Origin: Rhizorhapis sp. SPR117
GTDB lineage: Bacteria > Pseudomonadota > Alphaproteobacteria > Sphingomonadales > Sphingomonadaceae
Length of the DNA: 16,633 nt
Direction: 5' to 3'
NCBI RefSeq assembly: GCF_021742065.1
Contig: NZ_JAKKIE010000068.1
Coordinates: forward strand, 1-16,633
Positions 1 through 8,167 of this stretch are shown piece by piece. The position numbers and the translations under genes were made by a program. Every line of letters starts with the position of its first letter. The first letter of the stretch is position 1. The notes beneath the pieces were generated by a model that saw nothing but the letters and a program-made list of their open reading frames with translations, had not been told where the DNA came from and searched no databases.

Positions 1-7
1 CGGTCCG

Positions 8-14
8 CTCCTTT
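8..14 (-). promoter_or_regulatory. Ribosome-binding site of a gene beyond the left edge
   Basis: Read on the minus strand, AAAGGAG is followed by seven bases and then the window ends, so a start codon at the usual distance would fall just outside. This suggests another minus-strand gene downstream of etfA. In relatives a 3-hydroxybutyryl-CoA dehydrogenase gene often follows etfBA, but nothing in the window shows which gene it is. Confidence 0.45.
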
Positions 15-71
15 CCTTCTTAAGCACCAACATCATAACCGATGCCGGGGAAAAGGGGCGGGCCATCCCAT

Positions 72-98
72 AAAGCCCCGGTGTTGACCGGGGCTTTT
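72..98. terminator. Terminator-like hairpin downstream of etfA
   Basis: A perfect 10-bp stem (AAAGCCCCGG / CCGGGGCTTT) closes a 6-base loop, 21 bases past the etfA stop. Read on the plus strand the stem runs into four T's. Read on the minus strand, the etfA direction, only CTTTA follows, so it is a modest terminator there. It probably ends the etfBA transcript and separates it from the next gene to the left. Confidence 0.7.
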
Positions 99-118
99 CC
101 ATGTGGGTTGCTTGTGCC

Positions 119-1051
119 TCAGAGTTTTTCGGTTAGTTCTGGTACGATTTTGAAAAGATCGCCGACGAGGCCAAGGTCAGCGACCTGAAAGATGGGAGCA
201 TCCTCATCCTTGTTGATGGCGATGATGATCTTTGAATCCTTCATGCCCGCCAAATGCTGGATCGCACCAGAGATGCCGACCGCGATATAGACTTCAGGTG
301 CAACGATCTTGCCGGTCTGTCCCACCTGATAGTCATTGGGCACATAGCCAGCATCGACGGCCGCACGCGATGCGCCGACGGCCGCGCCGAGCTTGTCAGC
401 CAGCGGAATGATGACCTGCTGGAAGGTTTCACTGTCCTTGAGTGCCCGACCGCCCGATACGATAATCTTCGCGCTGGTGAGTTCGGGACGTTCCAGCTTG
501 GCGATTTCGGCGCCGACGAAGCTGGAGAGGCCCTTGTCACCCGTGGCCGATACAGCTTCGACAGATGCCGAGCCGCCTTGCATTTCCGCCTTGTCGAAGG
601 CGGTACCGCGCACGGTGATCACTTTCTTTGCGTCCGAGCTTTTGACTGTCGCGATGGCGTTGCCCGCATAGGTCGGCCGTGTGAAGGTGTCCTCGCTTTC
701 GACGGACAGGATATCGCTGATCTGCATGACATCCAGCAGAGCTGCGACCCGCGGCGCGATGTTCTTGCCATGGCTGGTAGCCGGCGCAACAAAGGCGTCG
801 TGATGGCCCATCAGCTCTACGATCAGCGGAGCGACATTCTCGGCAAGCGCATGTTCGTAGGCGGCATCATCGGCCACATGCACTTTCCCAACGCCTGCAA
901 TCTTTGCGGCCTGTTCGCCCACACTGCCGCAACCTTTGCCGGCGACCAGCAGATGCACTTCACCCAGCTTGCCCGCAGCAGTGACAGCGGCCAGCGTTGC
1001 GTCCTTGACCGACACATTGTCATGTTCAACCCAAACCAGCGTCTTCATCAT
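119..1051 (-). CDS. etfA: Electron transfer flavoprotein alpha subunit
   Basis: This is the FAD-binding large subunit of the soluble ETF heterodimer. It takes electrons from acyl-CoA and related flavin dehydrogenases and passes them to ETF:ubiquinone oxidoreductase. The 310 residues match the usual length. The N-terminal half has the ETF alpha/beta-type fold ([10 protein letters not shown] start). The C-terminal third carries the FAD-domain signatures: [13 protein letters not shown], the [24 protein letters not shown] stretch in two parts, and [15 protein letters not shown]. The start ATG overlaps the etfB stop as ATGA, a typical translational coupling. A second ATG directly follows, so the true start could be 1048. 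ETF subunits are made in equal amounts, which fits this overlap. Confidence 0.96.
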   Translation of the reverse strand: MMKTLVWVEHDNVSVKDATLAAVTAAGKLGEVHLLVAGKGCGSVGEQAAKIAGVGKVHVADDAAYEHALAENVAPLIVELMGHHDAFVAPATSHGKNIAPRVAALLDVMQISDILSVESEDTFTRPTYAGNAIATVKSSDAKKVITVRGTAFDKAEMQGGSASVEAVSATGDKGLSSFVGAEIAKLERPELTSAKIIVSGGRALKDSETFQQVIIPLADKLGAAVGASRAAVDAGYVPNDYQVGQTGKIVAPEVYIAVGISGAIQHLAGMKDSKIIIAINKDEDAPIFQVADLGLVGDLFKIVPELTEKL

Positions 1052-1794
1052 GCCACTCCCAGAGCTTTGAGTTTGCCGACCAGTTCATCGACATCGGCAA
1101 CCTTGATGCCCGCTTCACGCTTGGGCGGTTCGGTGACCTTCAATGTTGTGAGGCGCGGCGCAATATCGACACCGTAATCAGCGGGTGTCTTCTGCGCCAT
1201 GGGCTTGCTCTTGGCCTTCATGATATTGGGCAGCGAAGCATAGCGCGGTTCGTTCAAACGCAGGTCCGTGGTGACAATGGCGGGAAGCGAGAGTTTGACT
1301 GTTTCCAGACCGCCATCGACCTCACGCGTCACACTGACGCTATCGCCATCTACGTCGACCTTCGACGCGAAGGTGCCCTGAGGACGGCCCAGCAGCGCAG
1401 CCAGCATCTGGCCCGTCTGGTTGCTGTCGTCGTCAATCGCCTGCTTGCCCAGAATGACCAGACCCGGCTGTTCTTCCTCAACCACCTTGGCAAGCAGCTT
1501 GGCAACGCCCAGCGGCTCAACCTCTGTCTCACTGGTGATCAGGATCGCACGGTCGGCACCCATGGCGAGCGCGGTGCGCAGCGTTTCCTGCGCCTTCGGT
1601 TCACCAATCGATACTGCGATAATCTCGGTCGCAACGCCCTTTTCCTTCAGGCGAATAGCTTCCTCGATCGCAATTTCGTCAAATGGGTTCATCGACATCT
1701 TGACGTTGGCGAGGTCAACCCCCGTTCCGTCCATCTTCACCCGCGGTTTGACGTTATAGTCAATTACCCGCTTCACGGGTACCAGGATCTTCAT
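1048..1794 (-). CDS. etfB: Electron transfer flavoprotein beta subunit
   Basis: This is the AMP-binding small subunit of ETF, partner of the alpha subunit encoded next. It has 248 residues, the normal length, and begins [20 protein letters not shown]. The [21 protein letters not shown] stretch near residues 180-200 (given here in its recognisable core) is the ETF-beta signature and recognition loop that contacts partner dehydrogenases. The [18 protein letters not shown] segment near residue 36 is also typical. GGAGGT lies seven bases before the ATG, a strong ribosome-binding site. Only 95 bp separate it from sucC, and a hairpin occupies part of that gap, so etfBA either has its own promoter there or depends on read-through. 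Confidence 0.96.
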   Translation of the reverse strand: MKILVPVKRVIDYNVKPRVKMDGTGVDLANVKMSMNPFDEIAIEEAIRLKEKGVATEIIAVSIGEPKAQETLRTALAMGADRAILITSETEVEPLGVAKLLAKVVEEEQPGLVILGKQAIDDDSNQTGQMLAALLGRPQGTFASKVDVDGDSVSVTREVDGGLETVKLSLPAIVTTDLRLNEPRYASLPNIMKAKSKPMAQKTPADYGVDIAPRLTTLKVTEPPKREAGIKVADVDELVGKLKALGVA

Positions 1795-1836
1795 TGTCTT
1801 ACCTCCAGTTCAAGCTTCTTCCGGGGAAGAGAAGAA

Positions 1837-1880
1837 CCTGCCTGTGTGCCGGCCTCTTTGGAGGTCCGCACACAGGCAGG
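1837..1880 (-). terminator. Strong hairpin between sucC and etfB
   Basis: A perfect 13-bp outer stem (CCTGCCTGTGTGC / GCACACAGGCAGG) encloses an 18-base centre that can itself pair as GGCCTC with GAGGTCC, leaving one bulge. It begins 9 bases past the sucC stop. On the minus strand it is followed by the pyrimidine tract TTCTTCTCTTCC. This fits an intrinsic terminator or attenuator for sucC. Because etfB starts 42 bases further on, it could also set how much etfBA is made by read-through. Confidence 0.75.
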
Positions 1881-1889
1881 GATAGCCTA

Positions 1890-3089
1890 TTACGCAGCCA
1901 GTTTGACCTGGCCCACGATCTTTTGCGCAGCGTCGCCGAGATTATCTGCGGACACAATCGGTAAACCGGAATGAGCGAGGATTTCCTTGCCCTTCTCTAC
2001 GTTGGTGCCTTCCAGGCGGACGACAAGGGGAACCGACAGGTTCACTTCCTTGGCAGCAGCGACAATGCCGTCGGCAATGATGTCGCAACGCATGATCCCA
2101 CCGAAAATGTTGACCAATATGCCCTTTACCGCCGGATCGCTCAGAATGATCTTGAATGCCGCCGTCACTTTCTCTTTGCTGGCGCCGCCGCCCACGTCGA
2201 GGAAATTCGCAGGGAACATGCCGTTCAGCTTGATGATGTCCATAGTGGCCATGGCCAGACCTGCACCGTTTACCATGCAGCCGATGTCTCCATCCAGCTT
2301 GATGTAGGCGAGGTCGTACTTGCTCGCTTCCAGTTCCATGGGATCTTCCTCGGTCTCGTCGCGCAGTTCCATCAGATCCTTGTGACGGAACAGGGCGTTG
2401 CTGTCGAAACCAACTTTGGCGTCAAGCACAACCAGTTGGTCATCGGCGGTGACGGCGAGCGGATTGATTTCGATCTGCGCGGCATCGGTGCCGACAAACG
2501 CATCATAAAGCGCCTGCGTGACTTTTGCGGCCTGTTTGCCGAGGTCGCCTGAAAGGTTCAGCGCTTTGGCGACCGAGCGGCCATGATGCGGCATCAGGCC
2601 AGTCGCAGGATCGACGGTGATGGTGTGGATTTTTTCGGGGCTGTTATGCGCCACGTCTTCAATGTCCATTCCGCCTTCGGTGGACGCCACAATAGCGATA
2701 CGACCACTGACGCGATCGACCAGAAGGGCCAGGTACAATTCCTTGGCAATATCGACGCCGTCGGTCACATAGAGGCGGTTGACCTGCTTGCCCGCTTCGC
2801 CGGTCTGTACCGTCACCAGCGTATTGCCAAGCATATCGGCTGCTGCCGCGCGGACTTCATCGGCGTTCTTGGCCAGGCGGACCCCACCCTTGGCTTCAGA
2901 GGGCAGTTCCTTGAATTTGCCCTTGCCGCGGCCACCGGCATGAATCTGCGCCTTCACGACATAAAGCGGTCCAGGCAGCTTCGCCGACGCCGCAACGGCT
3001 TCGTCAACGCTCATTGCCGCATAGCCGGCGGGAACTGGTGCGCCGAACTTCGCCAGCAATTCTTTTGCCTGATATTCGTGAATGTTCAT
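1890..3089 (-). CDS. sucC: Succinyl-CoA synthetase (ADP-forming) beta subunit
   Basis: This TCA-cycle enzyme subunit binds nucleotide and works with SucD to convert succinyl-CoA to succinate while making ATP. It has 399 residues, close to the usual length, and starts [20 protein letters not shown]. The N-terminal ATP-grasp domain (about residues 1-230) includes [14 protein letters not shown] and EINPLAV. The C-terminal ligase domain (about 245-399) includes [15 protein letters not shown] and [11 protein letters not shown]. The ribosome-binding site is weak (an AGGCAGG stretch). No sucD follows, unlike the common sucCD operon, so SucD must be encoded elsewhere. A cluster of TTGCAAA boxes lies 84-138 bases upstream of the start. 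Confidence 0.97.
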   Translation of the reverse strand: MNIHEYQAKELLAKFGAPVPAGYAAMSVDEAVAASAKLPGPLYVVKAQIHAGGRGKGKFKELPSEAKGGVRLAKNADEVRAAAADMLGNTLVTVQTGEAGKQVNRLYVTDGVDIAKELYLALLVDRVSGRIAIVASTEGGMDIEDVAHNSPEKIHTITVDPATGLMPHHGRSVAKALNLSGDLGKQAAKVTQALYDAFVGTDAAQIEINPLAVTADDQLVVLDAKVGFDSNALFRHKDLMELRDETEEDPMELEASKYDLAYIKLDGDIGCMVNGAGLAMATMDIIKLNGMFPANFLDVGGGASKEKVTAAFKIILSDPAVKGILVNIFGGIMRCDIIADGIVAAAKEVNLSVPLVVRLEGTNVEKGKEILAHSGLPIVSADNLGDAAQKIVGQVKLAA

Positions 3090-3172
3090 TTGGCCTGCCT
3101 GTCTGTCGAATAGGGTTTAAAGACTCATCCGCAGGCGCTTAAGCATAGGTTACAGGGAAATTCCAGCCTTGG

Positions 3173-3227
3173 TTGCAAATTATCAGTTTGCAAAATTGCA
3201 AATTTCTTGCAGTAGCGAATTGCAAAA
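3173..3227. promoter_or_regulatory. Cluster of TTGCAAA boxes upstream of sucC
   Basis: Within 55 AT-rich bases lie TTGCAAA (3173), the full palindrome TTTGCAAA (3187-3194), ATTGCAAA (3195-3202), a degenerate TTGCAG (3207) and TTGCAAAA (3220). Steps between the TTGC cores are 15, 8, 11 and 13 bases. The position, 84-138 bp before the sucC ATG and just after the stop of the next gene, fits a sucC operator. TTTGCAAA-type sites are known targets of the short-chain fatty acyl-CoA regulators (RamB, PccR, MccR). The link here is inference. Confidence 0.45.
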
Positions 3228-3238
3228 TCTAAATGCCG

Positions 3239-3547
3239 TCAGTTCACAATCGCGCAGCGAAAACCTGAGGCCGTCACAACTCGAAGCATTTCAGGATCTT
3301 GCAGCGCGCGGGTGCGGTAGATAAGCTCATCAAGCGTCATTTTGCCGAGATTGTCCTGCTTGATCGCGGATAGCGAAGATAGCCGCCGCAACTGCGACAT
3401 CGACAGGCGATCGACCATCCGTCCGGCCATGCAGGATGCCATATGTTCTGACAAGCCAGCTTTCATCAGACTGTTGCGCACCTTCGTTTCCGGGGTGGTA
3501 CAGGCGGCGAGAGCGAGCACGGGCAGCAAGAGTGTCAGCCTATACAT
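3239..3547 (-). CDS. Small putative lipoprotein, function unknown
   Basis: I do not recognise a named family. From the chosen start the product has 102 residues, beginning [20 protein letters not shown]. This is a short lipoprotein signal with lipobox L-A-A-C at Cys16, so the mature protein is probably anchored to a membrane facing the periplasm. The rest is a helical, positively charged stretch with [19 protein letters not shown] and a second cysteine in the C-terminal FRCAIVN. A second in-frame ATG at 3562 has an equally good ribosome-binding site and would add MKESH. The much longer reading frame reaching 3664 is unlikely, because it would put some 39 residues in front of the signal peptide. 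It is divergent from the glutathione transferase gene. Confidence 0.75.
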   Translation of the reverse strand: MYRLTLLLPVLALAACTTPETKVRNSLMKAGLSEHMASCMAGRMVDRLSMSQLRRLSSLSAIKQDNLGKMTLDELIYRTRALQDPEMLRVVTASGFRCAIVN

Positions 3548-3574
3548 ATGCGACTCCTTCATCAGGTTCTCCTT
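3548..3574 (-). promoter_or_regulatory. Two identical ribosome-binding sites in tandem
   Basis: On the minus strand AAGGAG occurs at 3574-3569, six bases before the ATG at 3562, and again at 3559-3554, six bases before the ATG at 3547. Both starts are in frame. The sequence alone does not decide between them. The downstream one gives the more standard lipoprotein signal peptide. Confidence 0.6.
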
Positions 3575-3622
3575 ATACCATGGCATGATGAAGATGAACG
3601 TTGCTTTGCCTGGTCTGCCGTT

Positions 3623-3656
3623 CCCAATGCGACGGACTCCGTGTTGCAGCATTGGG
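3623..3656. promoter_or_regulatory. Nested inverted repeat between divergent genes
   Basis: CCCAATGC (3623-3630) and GCATTGGG (3649-3656) are perfect inverted arms 18 bases apart. Inside them lies a second palindrome, ACGGA-C-TCCGT (3632-3642). The element sits in the 157-bp gap between the lipoprotein and glutathione transferase genes, 64 bp before the latter's start. It could be a regulator binding site or a leader hairpin. There is no T-run next to it, so it is not an obvious terminator. Confidence 0.4.
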
Positions 3657-3719
3657 TATGGCATCCTACCTTCAGGGCTGCGTGCCGAACCGCATGCAAC
3701 TATGAGGAATCAACAGGCC

Positions 3720-4391
3720 ATGATCGAACTGTTCACCGCATCGACCCCAAATGGATACAAGGTTTCGGTAACGCTGGAGGAGCTTGGGCTGCCCTACACG
3801 TTCAGGAAACTGGATTTCAGCGCGCTGGAGCAAAAGCAGGATTGGTTCCTCAAGGTCAACCCCAATGGCCGGATTCCTGCGATCATCGATCATGACGAGG
3901 GCGATTTCCCGATATTCGAATCCGGCGCGATCATGATATATCTTGCTGAGAAGACCGGCAAATTAATGCCGCAGGATGTAAAGGGGCGCAGCCGCGTGAT
4001 GCAGTGGCTGATGTGGCAGATGGGCGGGCTCGGTCCGATGATGGGGCAGGCCAATGTCTTCAACCGCTATTTTCCGGAAAGGCTGCCTTCGGTCATCGAG
4101 CGTTATCAACGTGAAGGCCGTCGTCTGTTCGAGGTTTTGAACGGTCAGCTTGCCGACCATCAATATCTGGCCGGGGAATACAGCATTGCCGATATAGCCA
4201 GCTGGTGCTGGGCCCGCGGTTATGAATGGTCGGGCATCGACATTGACGGGCTGACTCACCTTCAGCGCTGGATGGATGACATCGCGGCCCGCTCAGCGGT
4301 ACAGAAAGGCATCACCATTCCTGAACCGCGTGCGCCTGCGTCGGATACCGATGCACGGGTGATTGATAATGCGCGCAAGATGCTATCCTGA
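3720..4391 (+). CDS. Glutathione transferase, YfcG/Ure2p type
   Basis: This is a cytosolic thioredoxin-fold transferase or disulfide-bond reductase that uses glutathione. It has 223 residues. The N-terminal domain has T9-P-N11 (in [11 protein letters not shown]), as in E. coli YfcG, where Thr9 and Asn11 replace the usual catalytic Ser, Tyr or Cys. It also has the cis-proline site NPNGRIPAI (Pro54) and the glutathione-binding E67-S68 in [10 protein letters not shown]. The helical C-terminal domain has [20 protein letters not shown]. The frame is open back to 3342, but that stretch runs antisense to the lipoprotein gene. ATG 3720 fits the family start and has GAGGA upstream. The substrate is unknown. 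Confidence 0.9.
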   Translation: MIELFTASTPNGYKVSVTLEELGLPYTFRKLDFSALEQKQDWFLKVNPNGRIPAIIDHDEGDFPIFESGAIMIYLAEKTGKLMPQDVKGRSRVMQWLMWQMGGLGPMMGQANVFNRYFPERLPSVIERYQREGRRLFEVLNGQLADHQYLAGEYSIADIASWCWARGYEWSGIDIDGLTHLQRWMDDIAARSAVQKGITIPEPRAPASDTDARVIDNARKMLS

Positions 4392-4535
4392 TGTTGCCGT
4401 GCCATGTTTGACAAGGTGCCGCCTTTTGTCCCCGACCAAACTTACTCCATTTTGACGCTTTCTTAACCATGCTCGCCCCATAATCTGCCTGACAAAGCCG
4501 TTCAATACGCGCTATGAAAGGTCTTCGAGGTGGTG

Positions 4536-5315
4536 ATGATCGACCGGGTTTCACGAAGGCTTCACTGGAAGAGTGTGCAACTGGTTGCTGCATTGCAGGC
4601 GAACCTGCATTCCATTGCTATCTGGTGGGTCATTCTGATCAGTTTCGCGTGCGGATTGCGTCTGGCTTTTGCCGCGACGCAGCTTGATCCGGGCATGTCC
4701 GCTATAGGCAACGTCCTGCCTTATGCTGCCGTAGTCATGGCCCCCGTCGCCACATTGTTCTTCGGCCTTCGTCTGATTCCCCCCAACCAGATCCACGCTC
4801 AACCGGCCATCCGGCTGGCCCGATATGGTCGGTGGCGCAAAGTCAATTGCCTGGAGGCGCGTGCGTTGCCGATGTTCGGCGCAACCGGACTGATGGCCTC
4901 TCTGCTGATCGGCATGTTGCTTAATGTGCCCGTACGGACGGCGGAATTTCTGGTGTCGATTCCGGCATTGGGCAGTCATGCGCCGGGATGGTTCTTTGCC
5001 CTGTTCCACATCATGATCGCCGACGTGGTGATCATGTCCAGTCTGTATGTTTTTGCTTTTGTGCTTGCGATCCGGTTGGCGCCTTTCTTCCCGCGCTTCC
5101 TGGTGTTGGTATGGGGTATGGATCTGCTTGCGCAACTCAGCATCGCGCGGTTGGTGGCGCATGTTCCCGGCGTGCCGCAAATGGTCGAACGGGCGTTGCT
5201 CGATATGCTGGAGGGCAATCTGCAAAAAGTGTTGATCAGCGCCGCGATCTGGCTGCCGTATCTGATCCTGTCCAATCGGGTGAATGTCACCTACCGGCAG
5301 CGCATCGGGGCATAG
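4536..5315 (+). CDS. Six-span integral membrane protein, possibly DUF2569-like
   Basis: The product has 259 residues and about six hydrophobic segments, near residues 28-48, 60-80, 112-131, 155-180, 186-206 and 230-246, so it should sit in the inner membrane. The end, W-L-P-Y-L-I-L-S-N-R-V-N-V-T-Y, resembles the conserved C-terminal W-x-P-Y-x-x-x-S-x-R-V motif of DUF2569 proteins. Those are usually shorter, so the assignment is tentative. Function is unknown. Start: GAGG lies five bases before the ATG at 4536, and two in-frame GTG codons (4530, 4533) are alternatives. It stands alone between gaps of 144 and 138 bp. A long antisense frame exists but is polar and looks like a shadow. Confidence 0.82.
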   Translation: MIDRVSRRLHWKSVQLVAALQANLHSIAIWWVILISFACGLRLAFAATQLDPGMSAIGNVLPYAAVVMAPVATLFFGLRLIPPNQIHAQPAIRLARYGRWRKVNCLEARALPMFGATGLMASLLIGMLLNVPVRTAEFLVSIPALGSHAPGWFFALFHIMIADVVIMSSLYVFAFVLAIRLAPFFPRFLVLVWGMDLLAQLSIARLVAHVPGVPQMVERALLDMLEGNLQKVLISAAIWLPYLILSNRVNVTYRQRIGA

Positions 5316-5453
5316 TGGGCACAGTACGATATTCATCCATATTGGTTGAGGGGCGTTCCGGATACATAGCGAGTGGCGTCTGCTGAGCGATCAGTCCACA
5401 TGAGAGCTGAAAAAGCCGTTGGCATGAAGCCGAGTCATGCCCACATAAGTTGA

Positions 5454-6446
5454 ATGACCCTCTTATCACTTCTCGATCTCGTCCCCGTAACAATGGGTAG
5501 CGACGTACCCACGGCTCTGGCGCGTGCTGCCGATCTGGCTGCCCATGCCGAACGCCTGGGCTATCACCGTTACTGGATTGCAGAGCACCACGGCATGCTG
5601 GGCATTGCGTCGGCGGCAACGTCGGTGGTGCTGGGGCATATTGGGGCTGCAACGCGAACGATGCGAATTGGGGCAGGTGGGATCATGCTACCCAATCACG
5701 CACCGCTGGCGATCGCCGAGCAGTTTGGAACATTGGCAGCCTTGTTTCCAGGCCGCGTCGATCTGGGTCTGGGCCGTGCGCCTGGATCGGATGGTCGCGT
5801 GGCGCAGGCCATGCGACGTAACCTGACTGGTGGTCCTGATCAGTTTCCGCGCGACGTGATGGAGTTACAGGCCTGTTTTGCGGGCGATGAGCGGTTGGGA
5901 TTCACGGCAACGCCCGGTGCGGGCGCTGACGTTCCGCTGTGGATATTGGGATCAAGCCTCTATGGTGCCCAACTGGCAGCGGCATTGGGCCTGCCCTTTG
6001 CCTTTGCCTCGCATTTTGCACCTGATGCACTGGATGAAGCACTGGCTATCTATCGCCGTGATTTTCGTCCTTCGGCGCAGTTGGAGCAACCCTACGCGAT
6101 GGCAGGATTCAACATTTTCGCTGCCGACACACGCGAGGAAGCCGCGTTGATCGCCACATCCATGCAGCAGAGTTTTGTTGCGCTTCGTACGGGCACACCG
6201 GGGCGACTGCCGCCGCCGGTGGCGGGGTATCGTGAAACATTGCCGCCCCAGGCACAGGCGATGCTGGCGAATGTACTGCGTGCATCAAGCATTGGGACGC
6301 AGGAAGATGTGACACGGGATATGAAGGCTTTTATCGAAAGAACTGGTGTAGATGAGGTCATTGTAAACGGCATGATCTATGATCAGGATGCCCGGAAACG
6401 CTCATTCGAAATCGCGATGGCCGCTGGACGAGAAATTGGCGCCTGA
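5454..6446 (+). CDS. Luciferase-like flavin-dependent monooxygenase (MsnO8 type)
   Basis: The product is a TIM-barrel enzyme of the bacterial luciferase superfamily, expected to use reduced FMN and oxygen on an unknown substrate in the cytosol. It has 330 residues, standard for the single-subunit MsnO8-type branch. Family marks: the N-terminal LSLLDLVPV, the [12 protein letters not shown] segment near residue 38, the [19 protein letters not shown] stretch near residue 73, the [16 protein letters not shown] segment near 99, and [19 protein letters not shown] around 163. No clear ribosome-binding site precedes the ATG at 5454, so the exact start is less certain, although the N-terminus matches the family. 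It is a single gene, convergent with purU; the 53-bp gap between them lacks a convincing terminator. Confidence 0.9.
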   Translation: MTLLSLLDLVPVTMGSDVPTALARAADLAAHAERLGYHRYWIAEHHGMLGIASAATSVVLGHIGAATRTMRIGAGGIMLPNHAPLAIAEQFGTLAALFPGRVDLGLGRAPGSDGRVAQAMRRNLTGGPDQFPRDVMELQACFAGDERLGFTATPGAGADVPLWILGSSLYGAQLAAALGLPFAFASHFAPDALDEALAIYRRDFRPSAQLEQPYAMAGFNIFAADTREEAALIATSMQQSFVALRTGTPGRLPPPVAGYRETLPPQAQAMLANVLRASSIGTQEDVTRDMKAFIERTGVDEVIVNGMIYDQDARKRSFEIAMAAGREIGA

Positions 6447-6499
6447 TTCTGAAGCGGGGTTTCTATTCGACGAATAAAAATGACGACCGGGCGCTTGGC

Positions 6500-7360
6500 T
6501 TAATTCTTGAAGACGACGGTGGTCGAACCATTGAGCAGAACGCGGTCCTCCAGATGTAATCGAACAGCGGTGGCCAGCACGCGCCGTTCAATGTCCCGGC
6601 CTTTTGCAATCAGATCATCGGGCGTGTCGGCATGGCTGACCGGCTCGGCATCCTGGTGGATTATCGGTCCTTCATCCAGATCGGCCGTGACATAGTGGGC
6701 CGTGGCGCCGATCATTTTCACACCGCGTGCATGAGCTTGATGATAGGGCTTGGCACCTTTGAAGCCCGGCAAGAAGCTGTGGTGAATGTTGATGCAGCGG
6801 CCGGACAGATAGGCCGCCATGTCGTCTGACAAAATTTGCATGTACCGCGCGAGCACGACCAGATCGATATCGTGGGTTTCGATCAAGTGCCTGATCCGCG
6901 CTTCCTGTTGCGTCTTGCCGTCATGGGTGATGGGTAGATAATGATAGGGAATGTCACCCAGCAGGGCGAGATTATGTACCTCTCGCGGATGGTTGGATGC
7001 GATGCCCACAACGTCCATTTTCAGTTCACCAATGCGGGCGCGGTATAAAAGGTCGCCAAGGCAATGATCGAACTTCGATACCAGTAGCAAGACGCGCTGG
7101 GGCGTTTCGCTTTCACGCATGTGCCAATCCATGCCATGTTTGTCTGCAAGTGCCTTGAAACGGGACTGCAAAGTTGCTGAGCGTATGTCTTCATTGAGCA
7201 ATTCGAATGAGACCCGCATGAAAAAGCGCTGGTTGGCAATGTCGTTATACTGCTGGGATTCAAGAATGTTGCCGCCATTGTCCGCCAGAAATCCCGCCAC
7301 GGCGCTTACCAGCCCCGGACGATCCTGACATGACAATGTTAACACGTGCTTTTTCTGCAT
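6500..7360 (-). CDS. purU: Formyltetrahydrofolate deformylase
   Basis: PurU hydrolyses 10-formyl-tetrahydrofolate to formate and tetrahydrofolate, balancing one-carbon pools and supplying formate. It has 286 residues. An N-terminal ACT domain (about 1-80, starting [20 protein letters not shown]) is the expected regulatory part. The C-terminal formyl transfer domain (about 88-286) keeps the catalytic residues Asn191 and His193 in [12 protein letters not shown] and Asp229 in A-D-L-D-E-G-P. GGGAG lies seven bases before the ATG. It is followed on the same strand by nothing else in the window and is preceded, 64 bp upstream, by the cyclotransferase gene. Confidence 0.96.
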   Translation of the reverse strand: MQKKHVLTLSCQDRPGLVSAVAGFLADNGGNILESQQYNDIANQRFFMRVSFELLNEDIRSATLQSRFKALADKHGMDWHMRESETPQRVLLLVSKFDHCLGDLLYRARIGELKMDVVGIASNHPREVHNLALLGDIPYHYLPITHDGKTQQEARIRHLIETHDIDLVVLARYMQILSDDMAAYLSGRCINIHHSFLPGFKGAKPYHQAHARGVKMIGATAHYVTADLDEGPIIHQDAEPVSHADTPDDLIAKGRDIERRVLATAVRLHLEDRVLLNGSTTVVFKN

Positions 7361-7424
7361 CTCTGTCTCCCTGCCTACACACCCCTTTAAGCGGTACGGG
7401 CGGCTTCATGCAATTCAAAGGCCA

Positions 7425-8162
7425 TCAGGGATCAAGCGCGATCTCATAAAGATTCGACCAATTTTTGCCAGTGATGAACAGCCTGTTCTCCCTGGCGTCA
7501 TAGGCGATGCCATTCAGGACTGAATCGCTGTCAGTCAGCCCCTGTGCATCGACCAAAGGGGAAAGGTCGATCCAGCCCTTGACCTGTCCGGTCGCCGGAT
7601 CAATCCGGGCGATGCGGGGGCTGAACCAGATATTGGCCCATATCTCGCCCTTTACATATTCCAGTTCGTTGAGGCGGCTGACCGGCTGGCCTTGATCGGT
7701 TACGGTTATCCGCGACAGTTCGCTGAAATTGGCAGGATCGATAACGCGCAATTGCGGTGTGCCGTCACTCATGAACATGTGGGTGCCATCCTGCGTCAGC
7801 GCCCAGCCCTCCCCCTTGTAATGGAAGCTGCCCCTGCGCTTGAAATCATGCAGGTTCCAGCGGAAGCCGATGCCGTTCATCCAGGTGAGGCTGATGATCT
7901 CATCCTTCCAGAGCACGATGCCTTCGCCGAAATATTGCCCTGGAATTGCAACGCGGCGCAGCACCTTGCCATCCTTGAGCCGGACCTTGCGGATGTCCGA
8001 CTGTCCTTCGCGCCCCGTACTCTCATAGAGGGCGCCATCATGATAGAAGAGTCCTTGGGTGAAGGCGCCGGGATCATGCGGATAGGTGGCAACGACGCGA
8101 TAACCCTGTGCCGATAGCGGCGTCGCGCAAAGCAGGGCGATAAACAGAAAGAGGAGGCGCAA
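7425..8162 (-). CDS. Secreted glutaminyl-peptide cyclotransferase
   Basis: This is a plant-type glutaminyl cyclase that turns N-terminal glutamine into pyroglutamate. It is a beta-propeller enzyme, probably periplasmic. From the TTG at 8162 the product has 245 residues with a signal peptide (RLLFLFIALLCATPLSA, then QGYRV). Family marks are YPHDPGAFTQGLFYHDGALYE (core FTQGL), EGWALTQDGTHMFMSDGT, ELEYVKGEIWANIW, and LNGIAYDARENRLFITGKNW near the end. No ATG exists in frame. The open frame reaches a GTG at 8210, but TTG 8162 gives a compact signal peptide and lies 5 bases past the ygfZ stop, which suggests translational coupling. No clear ribosome-binding site supports either choice. Confidence 0.88.
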   Translation of the reverse strand: MRLLFLFIALLCATPLSAQGYRVVATYPHDPGAFTQGLFYHDGALYESTGREGQSDIRKVRLKDGKVLRRVAIPGQYFGEGIVLWKDEIISLTWMNGIGFRWNLHDFKRRGSFHYKGEGWALTQDGTHMFMSDGTPQLRVIDPANFSELSRITVTDQGQPVSRLNELEYVKGEIWANIWFSPRIARIDPATGQVKGWIDLSPLVDAQGLTDSDSVLNGIAYDARENRLFITGKNWSNLYEIALDP

Positions 8163-8167
8163 GACTG

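Noticed and set aside
254..1177. A 307-codon open frame on the plus strand opposite etfA
   Set aside because: The sequence is rich in Arg, Asp and Cys without recognisable motifs, and etfA is certain on the other strand. It is a codon-bias shadow.
3342..3719. N-terminal extension of the glutathione transferase frame
   Set aside because: The extra 126 codons run antisense to the lipoprotein gene and do not resemble the family; the thioredoxin-like domain begins at 3720.
4452..4484. TTGACG followed by CATAAT as a promoter for the membrane protein gene
   Set aside because: The spacer is about 21 bases, well above the usual 16-18, so the match is not convincing.
4551..5336. A 261-codon minus-strand frame opposite the membrane protein gene
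   Set aside because: Its protein is full of Gln, His and Arg, as expected from reading hydrophobic codons backwards. The plus frame has membrane segments and a ribosome-binding site.
6464..6476. Palindrome TATTCG-A-CGAATA between the monooxygenase gene and purU
   Set aside because: With a one-base centre the hairpin is too tight, the stem is AT-rich and no T-run follows on either strand, so I do not call it a terminator.
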